Positions 51,410 through 60,678 of a DNA stretch of 64,000 nucleotides are shown piece after piece. The position numbers and the translations under genes were made by a program. The notes beneath the pieces were generated by a model that saw only the letters and a list, made by a program, of their open reading frames with translations, was not told the origin of the DNA and did not search any database. Origin of the DNA: Massilia sp. METH4 (lineage in GTDB: Bacteria; Pseudomonadota; Gammaproteobacteria; Burkholderiales; Burkholderiaceae_D); assembly GCF_037094685.1 (NCBI RefSeq), contig NZ_CP146614.1:4960001-5024000 (forward strand), written 5' to 3'. Each line of letters begins with the position of its first letter. Position 1 is the first letter of the stretch.

Positions 51410-53605
51410 ATGAAAGCCTTGCCCGTGAATCGAAAGCTCATCGCCGGCGCCGTGGCCGGCGCCATCCTGCTGGCCGGTGCCGGTACCCTGTATTACCTCG
51501 ATAGGGCGGCGCCGCCGGGTGGGAAGGCGGTGGCGCCCGCCGTGCTCACGCCGGCCCAGGTCCGCACCGAACGCTTCTGGACCGCGCGCGTGGCGACGCT
51601 GGGCGGCACGGGCGCTGCCGGTTTCGCCGACGGGCCGGCGCGGCAAAGCGCCTTCGGCGATCCGTTCGGCGTGGCCGTGAGCCCGCGCGGCCTGGTCTAC
51701 GTGGCGGACGGCGGCGAGAACAACCGCATTCGCACCATCGCGCCGGACGGCACGGTGGCCACGCTGGCCGGCAGCCGCGAGGGATTCGCCGACGGCAAGG
51801 GCGCGGCCGCGCTGTTCCATACGCCTTCGGCCCTCGCCCTCGATCACCTGGGCAACCTGTACGTGGCCGATACGGGCAACCACGCGATCCGCAAGGTGGC
51901 CGCCGACGGCACCGTGACGACGCTGGCCGGCAACGGCTCGCCCGGCTTCGCGGACGGCAAGGGCGATGCGGCACGCTTCGACGGTCCGGTCGGCATTGCC
52001 GTGGACGATGCCGGCATCGTGTACGTGGCCGACACCTACAACGACCGCATCCGCCGCATCGCCCCCGACGGCGCGGTGACGACGATCGCCGGAGGCGCGC
52101 AGCCCGGCGACGCGGATGGGCACGGACCGGCAGCCCGGTTCGATACGCCGGCCGGCGTTGCCGTGGCGGCCGATGGCTCGCTGTTCGTGGCAGACACGGG
52201 CAACCACGCCGTGCGCCGCATCGATACCGCCGGCCACGTGTCGACGGTGGCCGTGCCGGCGCCGGGCGAACGGCGCTCGCCGCTGCGCCGGCCCGTGGGC
52301 GTCGCCGTCACGCGCGACGGCTTCCTGTACGTGACCGCCGGTTCCGGCCGCGTGCTGCAATTCACGCCCGAAGGCGAGTATCGCCCGCTGGCCGATTACG
52401 ATCGGCCGGCGGAGCCGGGGTATGGCAGCGACGGCACCGTGCACCTCTCGAGCCCGCGCGGCGTGGCCGTGCAGCGGGACGGCAAGGTGGTGGTGGCCGA
52501 AGGTCTTGGCTTCACGGTGGTGCGGCTGGCGCCCGCGGAGGAAGGACAGGCCGCCCCGCCGCAGCGGGTGCGGCCGCCGGCGCCGCGCCGCGACCAGCCG
52601 ATGCCGTGGCCCGTGCTGCCGCAGGACGCGCCGCACGAAGTCGTGGGCGTGATGGGCGAGGTGCGCGGCAATTTCGAAGGCGACAGCCGCGACCACTTCC
52701 ACATGGGCCTCGACGTGCGGGCGGACGTGGGCGCGAAGGTGGTGGCCGTGGCCGCGGCGAAGGTGACCGATCCTTACCCGAACTGGGGCTACGCCACGCT
52801 CAGCGAAGGCATGAGCGTGGGCACGCTGTCCTATATCCACATGAAGGTGGGCCGCGACCGGCGCGACATGCCGCTGGACGGGCGCTTCACCGTGCTCGCC
52901 GGCGCGCACGGGAAACCGGAACGCGTGCGCGTGCGGCGCGGCACCCGCTTCGCGGTCGGCGACACGCTGGGCACCGTCAACGGCATGGCCCACGTGCACC
53001 TCGACTACTTCCCCACGGGCGGCGTGGAAAACCCGTTGACCTTGCCGTTCGTCGGCCTGCGCGACACGGTGGCGCCGCGCATCCAGGGCATCGTGCTGCT
53101 GGCCGATGGCGGCAAGCGGCTGGGCGCGCCGCGCGTGAAGCGGGACAGGAAGTCGAAGGCGCCGCCCCCTGCACGGCGCGTGATCGTGCCGCGCGCGGTG
53201 CGCGAGGTCGATATCGTCGTCGACGCGTGGGACCAGATGGACGGCAACCTGGAACGGCGGCGCCTGGGCCTGTACAAGCTGGGCTTCCAGCTGCTGCGCG
53301 AAGACGGCACGCCGGCGCCGGGCTACGAGCAGCCGCGCATCACCCAGGTCTACGACCGGCTGCCGCGCAATCCCGACGCCGTGAAGCTCGTGTACGCGGC
53401 CAGCAGCGGCATCACGGTGTACGGCAGCGCGTCCACCCACTTCGCCTATGCGCTGAACAACCGGCTGGCCGACGGGCAGGTCAGCCCGGGCACGTGGGAT
53501 GTGTCGGGGATCGAGCCCGGGAATTACACGCTGCGCATCCACGCGGCGGATTACGCGGGGAATGTGGCGGTGGAAGGGCGGGACTTGCCGATCACGGTCG
53601 AGTAG
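51410..53605 (+). CDS. NHL beta-propeller fused to an M23/LytM-type domain
   Basis: 731 residues from the ATG at 51410, with an N-terminal membrane anchor or signal (LIAGAVAGAILLAGAGTLYY). At least five NHL repeats (about 55-385), each with forms like LYVADTGNHAIRKV and TTLAGNGSPGFADG. An M23 peptidase-like domain (about 410-550) follows with H431/D435 (HMGLD) and H528-V-H530 (AHVHLDY), the pattern that binds zinc in LytM enzymes. A beta-sandwich tail (about 555-731) ends NYTLRIHAADYAG. Role: probably a peptidoglycan- or cell-surface-acting enzyme guided by the propeller; the combination is unusual. Confidence 0.85.
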   Translation: MKALPVNRKLIAGAVAGAILLAGAGTLYYLDRAAPPGGKAVAPAVLTPAQVRTERFWTARVATLGGTGAAGFADGPARQSAFGDPFGVAVSPRGLVYVADGGENNRIRTIAPDGTVATLAGSREGFADGKGAAALFHTPSALALDHLGNLYVADTGNHAIRKVAADGTVTTLAGNGSPGFADGKGDAARFDGPVGIAVDDAGIVYVADTYNDRIRRIAPDGAVTTIAGGAQPGDADGHGPAARFDTPAGVAVAADGSLFVADTGNHAVRRIDTAGHVSTVAVPAPGERRSPLRRPVGVAVTRDGFLYVTAGSGRVLQFTPEGEYRPLADYDRPAEPGYGSDGTVHLSSPRGVAVQRDGKVVVAEGLGFTVVRLAPAEEGQAAPPQRVRPPAPRRDQPMPWPVLPQDAPHEVVGVMGEVRGNFEGDSRDHFHMGLDVRADVGAKVVAVAAAKVTDPYPNWGYATLSEGMSVGTLSYIHMKVGRDRRDMPLDGRFTVLAGAHGKPERVRVRRGTRFAVGDTLGTVNGMAHVHLDYFPTGGVENPLTLPFVGLRDTVAPRIQGIVLLADGGKRLGAPRVKRDRKSKAPPPARRVIVPRAVREVDIVVDAWDQMDGNLERRRLGLYKLGFQLLREDGTPAPGYEQPRITQVYDRLPRNPDAVKLVYAASSGITVYGSASTHFAYALNNRLADGQVSPGTWDVSGIEPGNYTLRIHAADYAGNVAVEGRDLPITVE

Positions 53606-53637
53606 GCCGGTGCCGGTCGCTCCGCTGGAGAGGCATT

Positions 53638-53772
53638 GGTGTCGCACATCTTTTCCCCGCTTTTGGGGAAAAGGTGTGCGACACCGGTGTTCGGCCGATG
53701 CACATGCATCATGGGAAAACCGGTGTCTGACACTATTTCCGGTTCAAGCATCCGGAAATAGTGTCAGACACC
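53638..53772. repeat. Two large inverted repeats with 21-bp arms
   Basis: First: arms 53638-53658 and 53665-53685 with a 6-nt loop and one mismatch. Second: arms 53722-53742 and 53752-53772, perfect, with a 9-nt loop. All arms begin GGTGTC and carry a core like GGTGTCTGACAC. They lie downstream of the NHL-M23 gene and convergent with the lipid kinase gene. A third member lies at 61857-61901. Confidence 0.85.
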
Positions 53773-53816
53773 AGCGCGTCGAGCATCCCGGACACCAGTG
53801 CGCTAGCGGCGGGGCC

Positions 53817-54773
53817 TCAGACCCCGCTCTCCCGGCGCTGCGCCGGCACCAGCAGCCGCAAGCGCCCATCCAGCGCCTCGAAATGCAGCGGCGTCGTCAA
53901 GGTGAGCACCTCGCCGTCGACGGCGGCCTTGATGCGCCTGCGGCCGTAGAACGGCGTGCGCACCGTCATGCGGCGAAAGCCGAAGGCGACCACGTCGTCC
54001 GTATCGCCCAGCCGCCCCAGCACGCCGTTGAACAGGATGCCGAGCATGCCCAGCTTGCCGGCGGGTTTCGGTGCCACGGCGGCCAGTTCGCCTTCGGCCA
54101 CGTCTGGCGCCTGCTCGGTCAGGCCCACCTGTTCCATCTGCAGCCGGTTGTTCCCCACGAACAGCGTGTGCGTGCGCAGGTGCAGCGTGCGGTCTTCCGC
54201 TTCGAGCGTGAGGTTCAGCCTGCGGTGCGGCAGGAAGATCGTCTTCAGGGCGGAAAGGAATGCCACGACCCGGCTGCGCCCGTACTGCCGCTTGTCCTGC
54301 TCGCGCTCTTCCAGCAGCTTCGGGTACAGGCCGATGCTGGCGTTGACGAGGAAGATGCGCCCGTTGACGGAGCCGATCTGCACCGGGACGATGGTGGCGT
54401 CGACGAGCGCATGCACCGCCTCGGACAGGTCTTCCGGAATGCCGTGCGTGCGGCCGAAATAGTTGAACGTGCCCTGCGGCAGGGCACCGAACGGGCAGCC
54501 GTGCCTGACCGCCTCGCGCGCCACGGTGTTGATCGTGCCGTCGCCACCGGCCGCGACGAGAATGCCGCCGTTGGCACAGGCCTGCCCGGCATGGGCGGTC
54601 GCGGCTTTGTCGAGCTCTCCGCCATCCTCGACCAGGTGCAGGTGGTAACGCCGGCCCGCCGCGCTCAGCACTTCCTCGATGGCGGCCTTGCGCGCTTCCT
54701 TCTCGGCCGCGCCGGAGCCGGCGTTGAGCACGATGTACAGGGGCGCGTCGGCGGATACGGTGTCGGTCGTCAT
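53817..54773 (-). CDS. Diacylglycerol kinase family protein (DagK/YegS-like)
   Basis: 318 residues from the ATG at 54773. The N-terminal catalytic domain has the family glycine loop (LVAAGGDGTINTVAREAV), preceded by YIVLNAGSGA and followed by GALPQGTFNYFGRTHGIP. A C-terminal beta domain ends the protein (TPFYGRRRIKAAVDGEVL, PLHFEALDGRLRLLV). Members phosphorylate diacylglycerol or related lipids with ATP and Mg. No signal peptide. Alone on the minus strand between repeats and the PL11 gene. Confidence 0.9.
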   Translation of the reverse strand: MTTDTVSADAPLYIVLNAGSGAAEKEARKAAIEEVLSAAGRRYHLHLVEDGGELDKAATAHAGQACANGGILVAAGGDGTINTVAREAVRHGCPFGALPQGTFNYFGRTHGIPEDLSEAVHALVDATIVPVQIGSVNGRIFLVNASIGLYPKLLEEREQDKRQYGRSRVVAFLSALKTIFLPHRRLNLTLEAEDRTLHLRTHTLFVGNNRLQMEQVGLTEQAPDVAEGELAAVAPKPAGKLGMLGILFNGVLGRLGDTDDVVAFGFRRMTVRTPFYGRRRIKAAVDGEVLTLTTPLHFEALDGRLRLLVPAQRRESGV

Positions 54774-54851
54774 GATGTGACCAACTGTATCACCGAGCGG
54801 GCCGCCACGCGCGCACGAACGGCTGAGCGGGGCGGCCACGGCGGGTAGCGC

Positions 54852-56693
54852 TTACTGCGGCGCCACGCTCACGGCGGGCCGCGTCGGCGCCGCGGTGCCT
54901 TCGCCGATGTAGAAGCTCGTGTGCGGCGGCTGGTTGTAGCCGGCGTTCTGGCCGGCCACCTGCACGCGGTACTGGGCATCGTGCATCAGCGTGGGGATGC
55001 GGTGCGCGGTCGGGATCGTGGTGGAGAACACCAGGAGCTGCGTGTTGTCCGCCGTGCGCCACACCGCTTCCTCGCGCCAGTCGCCCAGGATGTCGGCGGA
55101 CAACACCGGCGTGGCCTTGGTCCCATTGTTCGACGCGGCATTGTAGCCGGCGCCGTTGAGCACCGTCTCGAACGCGAAGGCCGCCGGGTTCCACTTGGAG
55201 ATCGTCACGCCGTCCAGCGCTTCGCGCAGCAGATCGCCATCCCACCAGCTGGCGAAGTTCATGCTGCCTGGCCGGTTGGTCGAGATCTGCTGGCCGCTCA
55301 CGTTGAACAGGCCGCCGCGCGAGGCCCAGCACTCGGCGCCGGGGTAGGCGGGATCGATGTCGTAGCACACGCCGCGCCCCACGTCGACCGTGGCCGGGGC
55401 ACCCCACAGCAGGGCCCCGGTGGCGGCGTCGTGGAAGCTGGCGCCATTGCCCTTGTAGCACGCGGGGCTCTCGTGGACCATGTAGACCTGCTGGCCGGGG
55501 CGGGCCGGGTCGAACTTGCCCACGTGCAGCGCGTCGCCGTGGCACAGGCCCGTGCTGTACATCAGGTGGCCGTCGCTGCCGATGGTGGCGGCCCCGTAGA
55601 TGATGTCGTCCTTGCCATCCTCGTTCACGTCGGCCACCGAGAACCAGTGGGCGCCCTGGCCGCGCGCCTCGGCGCCTTCGTTGTCGGTGTCGAACACCCA
55701 GCGGCTGGTCAGCTGGCCGTCGCGGTAGTCCCAGGCGGCGATCACGGCGCGCGTGTAGTAGCCGCGCGAGAAGATCGCGCTCGGACGGCGGCCGTCCAGG
55801 TAGGCCACGCCGCCCAGGAAGCGGTCGACACGGTTGCCGTAGTTGTCGCCCCACGAGCCGACGCTGCCGCGCGCCGGCAGGTAGTCGGTGGTGGCCAGCG
55901 CCTTGCCGGTGCGGCCGTCGAACACGGTAAGGAATTCCGGGCCGGTCAGGATGTAGCCGGCGCTGTTGCGGTAGTCGGCTTCCGGGTCGCCGATCACGGT
56001 GCCGCGGCCGTCCACGGTGCCGTCGGCCGTCTTCAGCATCACCTCGGCCTTGCCGTTGCCGTCCAGGTCATACACCACCATCGTCGTGTAGTGGGCGCCG
56101 GCGCGGATATTGCGGCCCAGGTCGATGCGCCACAGCTTCTTGCCGTCCAGGCGGTAGGCGTCGATATAGGTATTGCCCGTGTAGCCGCTCTGCGAATTGT
56201 CCTTGGCGTTCGTCGGCTGCCATTTCACGACCAGCTCGTATTGGCCGTCGCCATCCAGGTCGGCCGGCGTGCCATCGTTCATCTCGTAGGTGTAGGCCTG
56301 GCCGGCCGGCGTCACGCCGTCGGCAGGCTTGTCCAGCGGAATGCGCAGCACCGGCTCGGTCCAGGTGGGCAGCGCGTATTCTTCCTGCCCCTTCTTTTCC
56401 TTGCCGTCGACCACCGGGCGGATCAGGTAGCGCGCGCCGGCGCTGCCCGACGTGTCGGTGAAGTTGCTGACGGCGAGCGGCTCCGCATTGAGCTTCACGC
56501 CGTCGCGATAGAGATTGAAGCGGGTATCCGGGGCGTCGGTGCCGAGCACGCGCCAGCTGACGAAGATGTCGGTGCCGGCCGCGATGGCGACGGCGCCCCG
56601 ATCGAGTTTTTCCAGCTTGCGTCCCGTGTCGGCATGGGCCGACTGCATCAGGCCGAGCGCCAGCAGGGCGATCGGTGCGAAGGTTTGTCTCAT
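54852..56693 (-). CDS. Exported rhamnogalacturonan lyase (PL11)
   Basis: 613 residues with a signal peptide ending at about residue 22 (LMQSAHA). Starts RKLEKLDRGAVAIAAGTDIF, the typical PL11 N-terminus, then eight-bladed-propeller blades carrying FG-GAP-like Ca sites (DLDGDGQYELVVKW, YDLDGNGKAEVML, DVNEDGKDDIIYG). The family cleaves rhamnogalacturonan I by beta-elimination. It is far from the PL26/GH2 cluster but fits the same pathway. GGTGAAAAC precedes the ATG at 56693. A longer upstream frame was rejected because the signal peptide starts here. Confidence 0.93.
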   Translation of the reverse strand: MRQTFAPIALLALGLMQSAHADTGRKLEKLDRGAVAIAAGTDIFVSWRVLGTDAPDTRFNLYRDGVKLNAEPLAVSNFTDTSGSAGARYLIRPVVDGKEKKGQEEYALPTWTEPVLRIPLDKPADGVTPAGQAYTYEMNDGTPADLDGDGQYELVVKWQPTNAKDNSQSGYTGNTYIDAYRLDGKKLWRIDLGRNIRAGAHYTTMVVYDLDGNGKAEVMLKTADGTVDGRGTVIGDPEADYRNSAGYILTGPEFLTVFDGRTGKALATTDYLPARGSVGSWGDNYGNRVDRFLGGVAYLDGRRPSAIFSRGYYTRAVIAAWDYRDGQLTSRWVFDTDNEGAEARGQGAHWFSVADVNEDGKDDIIYGAATIGSDGHLMYSTGLCHGDALHVGKFDPARPGQQVYMVHESPACYKGNGASFHDAATGALLWGAPATVDVGRGVCYDIDPAYPGAECWASRGGLFNVSGQQISTNRPGSMNFASWWDGDLLREALDGVTISKWNPAAFAFETVLNGAGYNAASNNGTKATPVLSADILGDWREEAVWRTADNTQLLVFSTTIPTAHRIPTLMHDAQYRVQVAGQNAGYNQPPHTSFYIGEGTAAPTRPAVSVAPQ

Positions 56694-56991
56694 AGTGTTT
56701 TCACCTTGTTGGTACCACGATGGGAGCGCCCGCGGATGCACGGTGCATGCGCGGGCGCCGTCGCCGGCGCGCTTCCCCGTGCCGGGGCCGGGTTGCCGGT
56801 GGCCAGCCGTCACGCTGCGGCGCCAGCCGGCGCATGCGTTGCCGGCAGGCGGCCTGGCCGCGTGAATGGCAATCGAGTATCGGGAGCGGCCAGTTGGGTG
56901 TCAATCTGGCAGCCGGAAGCTCTCACCAAGATGAGCGGGAAGCAGGCTGCTGATATACCAGCGCCGAGGGGAAGGGATGACGGAGATGTTG
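56694..56991. other. Gene-free leader region of the PL11 gene
   Basis: No gene supported. GC-rich to about 56870, then more mixed. Short frames here are shadows. It likely holds the PL11 promoter, but I see no clear -10/-35 pair. Confidence 0.35.
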
Positions 56992-57066
56992 CCCAGAACC
57001 GGGGTCCGACCCCGGTTCTGGGAAATGTTTCTAGGAACCGGGGTCTGACCCCGGTTGGGGGAAATG
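56992..57066. repeat. Two tandem palindromes of the AACCGGGGTC type
   Basis: First: 15-bp arms around a single base (56992-57006 and 57008-57022). Second: 10-bp arms around one base (57036-57045 and 57047-57056; AACCGGGGTC-T-GACCCCGGTT). Each is followed by GGGAAATGTT, so the unit is a direct repeat of about 40 bp. Located at the 3' end of the hydrolase gene. Confidence 0.85.
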
Positions 57067-57134
57067 TTGCCGGATCGGGGAGCGCCGGTCGCCGGGATCC
57101 GGCTACGCTCGCCCGTGGCGGGAAACCTGGCGCG

Positions 57135-58109
57135 TCACGCCTTTGCGAAGGCCAGCAGGTCGGCGTTCACCTTGTCCTTGTGCGTGTCGGTCAAGCCGTG
57201 CGGCGCGCCCGGATAGACGATCAGCTGTGAACCCTTGACGATCCGCGCCGAGGCGCGGCCGGCCGCGTCGATCGGCACGATCTGGTCGTCGTCGCCGTGG
57301 ATGATGAGGGTCGGCTTGTCGAACTTCGCCAGGTCGGCGCGGAAGTCGGTCTCCGAGAACGCCTTGATCGAGTCGTAGGTGTTCTTGTGGCCGCCCATCA
57401 TGCCCTGCATCCACCACGACTGGATCAAGCCTTGCGAGACCTTGGCGCCCGGCCGGTTGAAGCCGTAGAACGGGCCGGATGGGATGTCCAGGTACAACTG
57501 CGAGCGGTTGGCCAGCTGGGCGTTGCGGATGCCGTCGAACACCTCGATCGGCAGGCCGTTCGGGTTGAAGGCGGTCTTCACCATGATCGGCGGCACGGCC
57601 GACACGAGCGCCAGCTTGGCCACGCGCCGCGTGCCGTGGCGGCCCACGTAGCGGGCGACTTCGCCGCCGCCCGTCGAGAAGCCGACCAGGATCGCGTCCT
57701 TCAGGTCCAGCAGTTCGATCAACTGGGCCAGGTCGTCGGCATAGTGGTCCATGTCGTTGCCGTCCCACGGCTGGCTGGAGCGGCCGTGGCCGCGGCGGTC
57801 ATGCGCGATCACGCGGAAGCCGTTGTTGGCCAGATGGATCATCTGCGATTCCCAGCTGTCCGAGTTCAGCGGCCAGCCATGGCTGAACACGATCGGCTGG
57901 CCCTTGCCCCAGTCCTTGTAGTAGATCTCCACGCCGTCGCGGGTGGTGAACGTGCTCGCCGTCTTGCGCAGCGGTTTTTGCGGCGCAGCCAGCGCCTCGC
58001 CGGCCAATCCGGCGGCCAGCGGCAGGGCGGCCAGGGCGGCAAGGCCCGTGCTGCCCAACAGGGCCGAACGGCGGGACTGGTTCACTTGCTTGTCGTCTTG
58101 CGTGGTCAT
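57135..58109 (-). CDS. Tat-exported alpha/beta hydrolase (non-heme chloroperoxidase-like)
   Basis: 324 residues. A twin-arginine signal ([12 protein letters not shown], residues 11-22) precedes an alpha/beta hydrolase: [14 protein letters not shown], nucleophile S145 (VGFSTGGGE), Asp in HGDDDQIVP and His in APHGLTD. This branch includes cofactor-free chloroperoxidases/perhydrolases and esterases. GGAAGATCATC precedes the ATG. Divergent from the LysR regulator at 58315, which probably controls it, as is common for such pairs. Confidence 0.88.
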   Translation of the reverse strand: MTTQDDKQVNQSRRSALLGSTGLAALAALPLAAGLAGEALAAPQKPLRKTASTFTTRDGVEIYYKDWGKGQPIVFSHGWPLNSDSWESQMIHLANNGFRVIAHDRRGHGRSSQPWDGNDMDHYADDLAQLIELLDLKDAILVGFSTGGGEVARYVGRHGTRRVAKLALVSAVPPIMVKTAFNPNGLPIEVFDGIRNAQLANRSQLYLDIPSGPFYGFNRPGAKVSQGLIQSWWMQGMMGGHKNTYDSIKAFSETDFRADLAKFDKPTLIIHGDDDQIVPIDAAGRASARIVKGSQLIVYPGAPHGLTDTHKDKVNADLLAFAKA

Positions 58110-58314
58110 GATGATCTTCCTTCCGGGTAATTGGTTGATGTTTTTCCGTGTGCTAGATTCGCAGCATTCCCGCTCGGGCCTGCTGTTCGTCATCGCGATG
58201 AAGAGCATGGTAGGGGACCGGGCAGCATGTTGAGAATGGGCAAGGCTGCAAAGCCGCTTTGCAAAAATGCAGATCCGCCGGAAGGCAGAACAAGAACACC
58301 ACCCAAAGGCGCCA

Positions 58315-59196
58315 ATGACGACCGACTTCGACTGGAACGACATTCCGCTGATCCTGGCGCTGGCGCGCTCGGGCAGCATGAGCGCCGCCGGGCGCGAGCT
58401 GGGCGTGGACGGCTCGACGATCAGCCGGCGCATCGCGGCGGCCGAAAAGGCCTTGAACCTGCGGCTGTTCTCGCGCGACACCATGCGCTGGAACCTGACG
58501 GAGGCGGGGCAGGTGTTCGTGCGCTATGGCGAGGGGGTGTACGGCAGCGTGCAGAGCATGCTGCTCGCCTCCACCCGCGAGGCGGACAGCCTGGCCGGGC
58601 CGGTGCGCCTGTCCGCCATCGACTTCCTGTTCGACCATTGGCTCGTGCGCCACCTGCCGGCATTCGCGGAGCGCCACCCTGAAGTGGAAGTGCAGCTGAT
58701 GGCGGACAACCAGAACATCTCGTTCACCCGCCGCGAAGCCGATTTTGCGTTGCGCCTGGCCCAGCCCGTGGACGATGCCGCCGTGCTGATGCGCCGCCTG
58801 GGCGAGATCGGCTGGGCCGTCTATGGCGCGCCGCGCTTTGCCGGCCTGCCGCGCGAGGAGTGGGGCGCGCAGCCCTGGATCGCGCACGAGGAAGCCAAGG
58901 CCAACCTGCCGGAGATGCGCTGGCTGGCGCGGCTCGAACCGAGTCCCCGTATCGCCCTGCGCGTGAACAGCCTGTCGACGATGGTGCATGCCTGCCGCGC
59001 CGGCGCCGGCCTGGCGCTGCTGCCGTGCATCCTCGGCGAGGATGAAGGCCTGGTGCGGCTCTCCGCGCGCGCCGAGGTGTTCCGGGAGCTGTGGCTGCTG
59101 AGCCACCGCGACGCGGGCGCGATCGGGCGCTTCAAGGTCGTCGCGGCCTGGCTGGCGCAGGTGTATGAAGAGAGCCGCCAGCGGCTGTGCACATGA
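58315..59196 (+). CDS. LysR-type transcriptional regulator
   Basis: 293 residues from the ATG at 58315; an in-frame ATG at 58267 adds 16 basic residues without support. The N-terminal HTH spans about 7-65 ([40 protein letters not shown]). A substrate-binding domain follows (about 90-290). In LysR regulators the second part binds a small effector. Divergent from the Tat-exported hydrolase, with about 205 bp between, its probable target. Confidence 0.92.
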   Translation: MTTDFDWNDIPLILALARSGSMSAAGRELGVDGSTISRRIAAAEKALNLRLFSRDTMRWNLTEAGQVFVRYGEGVYGSVQSMLLASTREADSLAGPVRLSAIDFLFDHWLVRHLPAFAERHPEVEVQLMADNQNISFTRREADFALRLAQPVDDAAVLMRRLGEIGWAVYGAPRFAGLPREEWGAQPWIAHEEAKANLPEMRWLARLEPSPRIALRVNSLSTMVHACRAGAGLALLPCILGEDEGLVRLSARAEVFRELWLLSHRDAGAIGRFKVVAAWLAQVYEESRQRLCT

Positions 59197-59206
59197 AGGA
59201 GGCGCG

Positions 59207-59443
59207 ATGAACATCCTGGTAACGGGCAGCAGCGGCCACCTGGGCGAGGCGCTGGTGCGCGTACTGCGCGATATCGGCCACCACGCGGTGGGCATCGACG
59301 TGCTCGCGTCGCCGTTCACGGACGTGGTGGCCTCGAACACCGACGGTGGCGCGCTGCGGGAGGCGATGCGCGGCATCGACGCCACGCACCTGCGGCCGCC
59401 GTGCCTCGTGTATGATGGAACGACCGTGCTATTAAGACAATAG
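59207..59443 (+). pseudogene. Truncated NAD-dependent epimerase/dehydratase
   Basis: A perfect AAGGAGG leads to MNILVTGSSGHLGEALVRVL, the Rossmann start of an SDR epimerase (GxxGxxG as GSSGHLG). After about 60 residues the homology stops, and the frame ends within 17 unrelated residues (LRPPCLVYDGTTVLLRQ). The intact family is about 300 residues, so most of the gene is missing. It lies 10 bp after the LysR gene and may once have been its operon partner; the deletion joins the upstream region of the next operon. Confidence 0.75.
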
Positions 59444-59466
59444 CGGCTATTCCACGAGGAGACGGC

Positions 59467-60669
59467 ATGGACCTGAACTATTCGGCCGAGGATGAAGCAT
59501 TCCGTGCGCAGGTGCGCGAATTCCTGGCGGCGAACCTGCCGCCGGACCTGCGGCACAAGGTGCGCCACCACCTGAGGCTGGGCAAGGAAGACTACGTGCG
59601 CTGGCACAAGATCGCCGCCGCGCAGGGCTGGGCCGCCCCCGGTTGGCCGGTCGAATACGGCGGCACGGGATGGAACGCCGTGCAGCGCCATATCTGGGAC
59701 GAGGAATGCGCGCTGGCCGGCGCGCCGCAGATCCTGCCGTTCGGGGTCAATATGGTGGCCCCCGTCATCATGGCGTTCGGCAGCGCCGGGCAGAAAGCCC
59801 ATTACCTGCCGCGCATCCTGAACTGCGACGACTGGTGGTGCCAGGGTTACTCGGAACCGGGCGCAGGCTCCGACCTGGCTTCGCTGACGACCACCGCGGT
59901 ACGGGACGAGACGGGCGAGCACTACATCGTCAACGGCCAGAAGACGTGGACCACGCTGGCCCAGCATGCCGACATGATCTTCTGCCTCGTGCGCACCGAT
60001 CCGGCGGCGCGCAAGCAGGACGGCATTTCCTTCCTGCTGATCGATATGAAAAGCCCCGGCATCACGGTGCGGCCCATCACCATGCTGGACGAGGAGCACG
60101 AGGTCAACGAAGTGTTCTTCGACAATGTGCGGGTACCGGTCGCCAACCTGGTCGGCCGCGAAAACGAGGGCTGGACCTATGCGAAGTTCCTGCTCGGGCA
60201 CGAGCGCACGGGCATCGCGGGCGTGGGCCGCAGCAAGCGCGAGCTGGGTTTCCTGAAGGCGCTGGCGGCGAAGCAGTGCGTGAGCGATGGCACGCTGCTG
60301 GACGATCCGCTGTTCGCCGCCCGCGTCGCCCAGGTGGAGATCGAATTGATGGCGCTGGAAGTGACCGTGCTGCGCACCATCGCGCGCGAGGACAAGGGGC
60401 CGGGGCCCGAGGCGTCGCTGCTGAAGATCAAGGGTACCGAGGTGCAGCAGCTGTTGACCGAGCTGATGCTCGACGCGGCGGGCCCGGCGGCGCTGCCGTT
60501 CGATGCCGACTACCTGGAAGGGCGCCACGAGCACGCGGCTGGCGGCGACGCGGCTTCCGATCATGCGCCGCTGGCGGCGTATTACTTCAACTACCGCAAG
60601 ACGTCGATCTACGGCGGCTCGAACGAAATCCAGAAGAACATCATCGCCCGGATGATCCTGGGCCTGTGA
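59467..60669 (+). CDS. Acyl-CoA dehydrogenase, large subunit type
   Basis: 400 residues with full ACAD architecture: SEPGAGSDLASLTT, INGQKTWTTLAQHADMI-like VNGQKTWTTLAQHADM, and the C-terminal YGGSNEIQKNIIARMILGL. GAGGAGACGG precedes the ATG. A probable -10 TATGAT lies near 59411 in the upstream remnant. The next gene encodes a second, divergent ACAD 10 bp downstream, so they are likely the two halves of a heteromeric enzyme, as in steroid or side-chain catabolic pathways. Confidence 0.9.
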   Translation: MDLNYSAEDEAFRAQVREFLAANLPPDLRHKVRHHLRLGKEDYVRWHKIAAAQGWAAPGWPVEYGGTGWNAVQRHIWDEECALAGAPQILPFGVNMVAPVIMAFGSAGQKAHYLPRILNCDDWWCQGYSEPGAGSDLASLTTTAVRDETGEHYIVNGQKTWTTLAQHADMIFCLVRTDPAARKQDGISFLLIDMKSPGITVRPITMLDEEHEVNEVFFDNVRVPVANLVGRENEGWTYAKFLLGHERTGIAGVGRSKRELGFLKALAAKQCVSDGTLLDDPLFAARVAQVEIELMALEVTVLRTIAREDKGPGPEASLLKIKGTEVQQLLTELMLDAAGPAALPFDADYLEGRHEHAAGGDAASDHAPLAAYYFNYRKTSIYGGSNEIQKNIIARMILGL

Positions 60670-60678
60670 GGAGACGGC

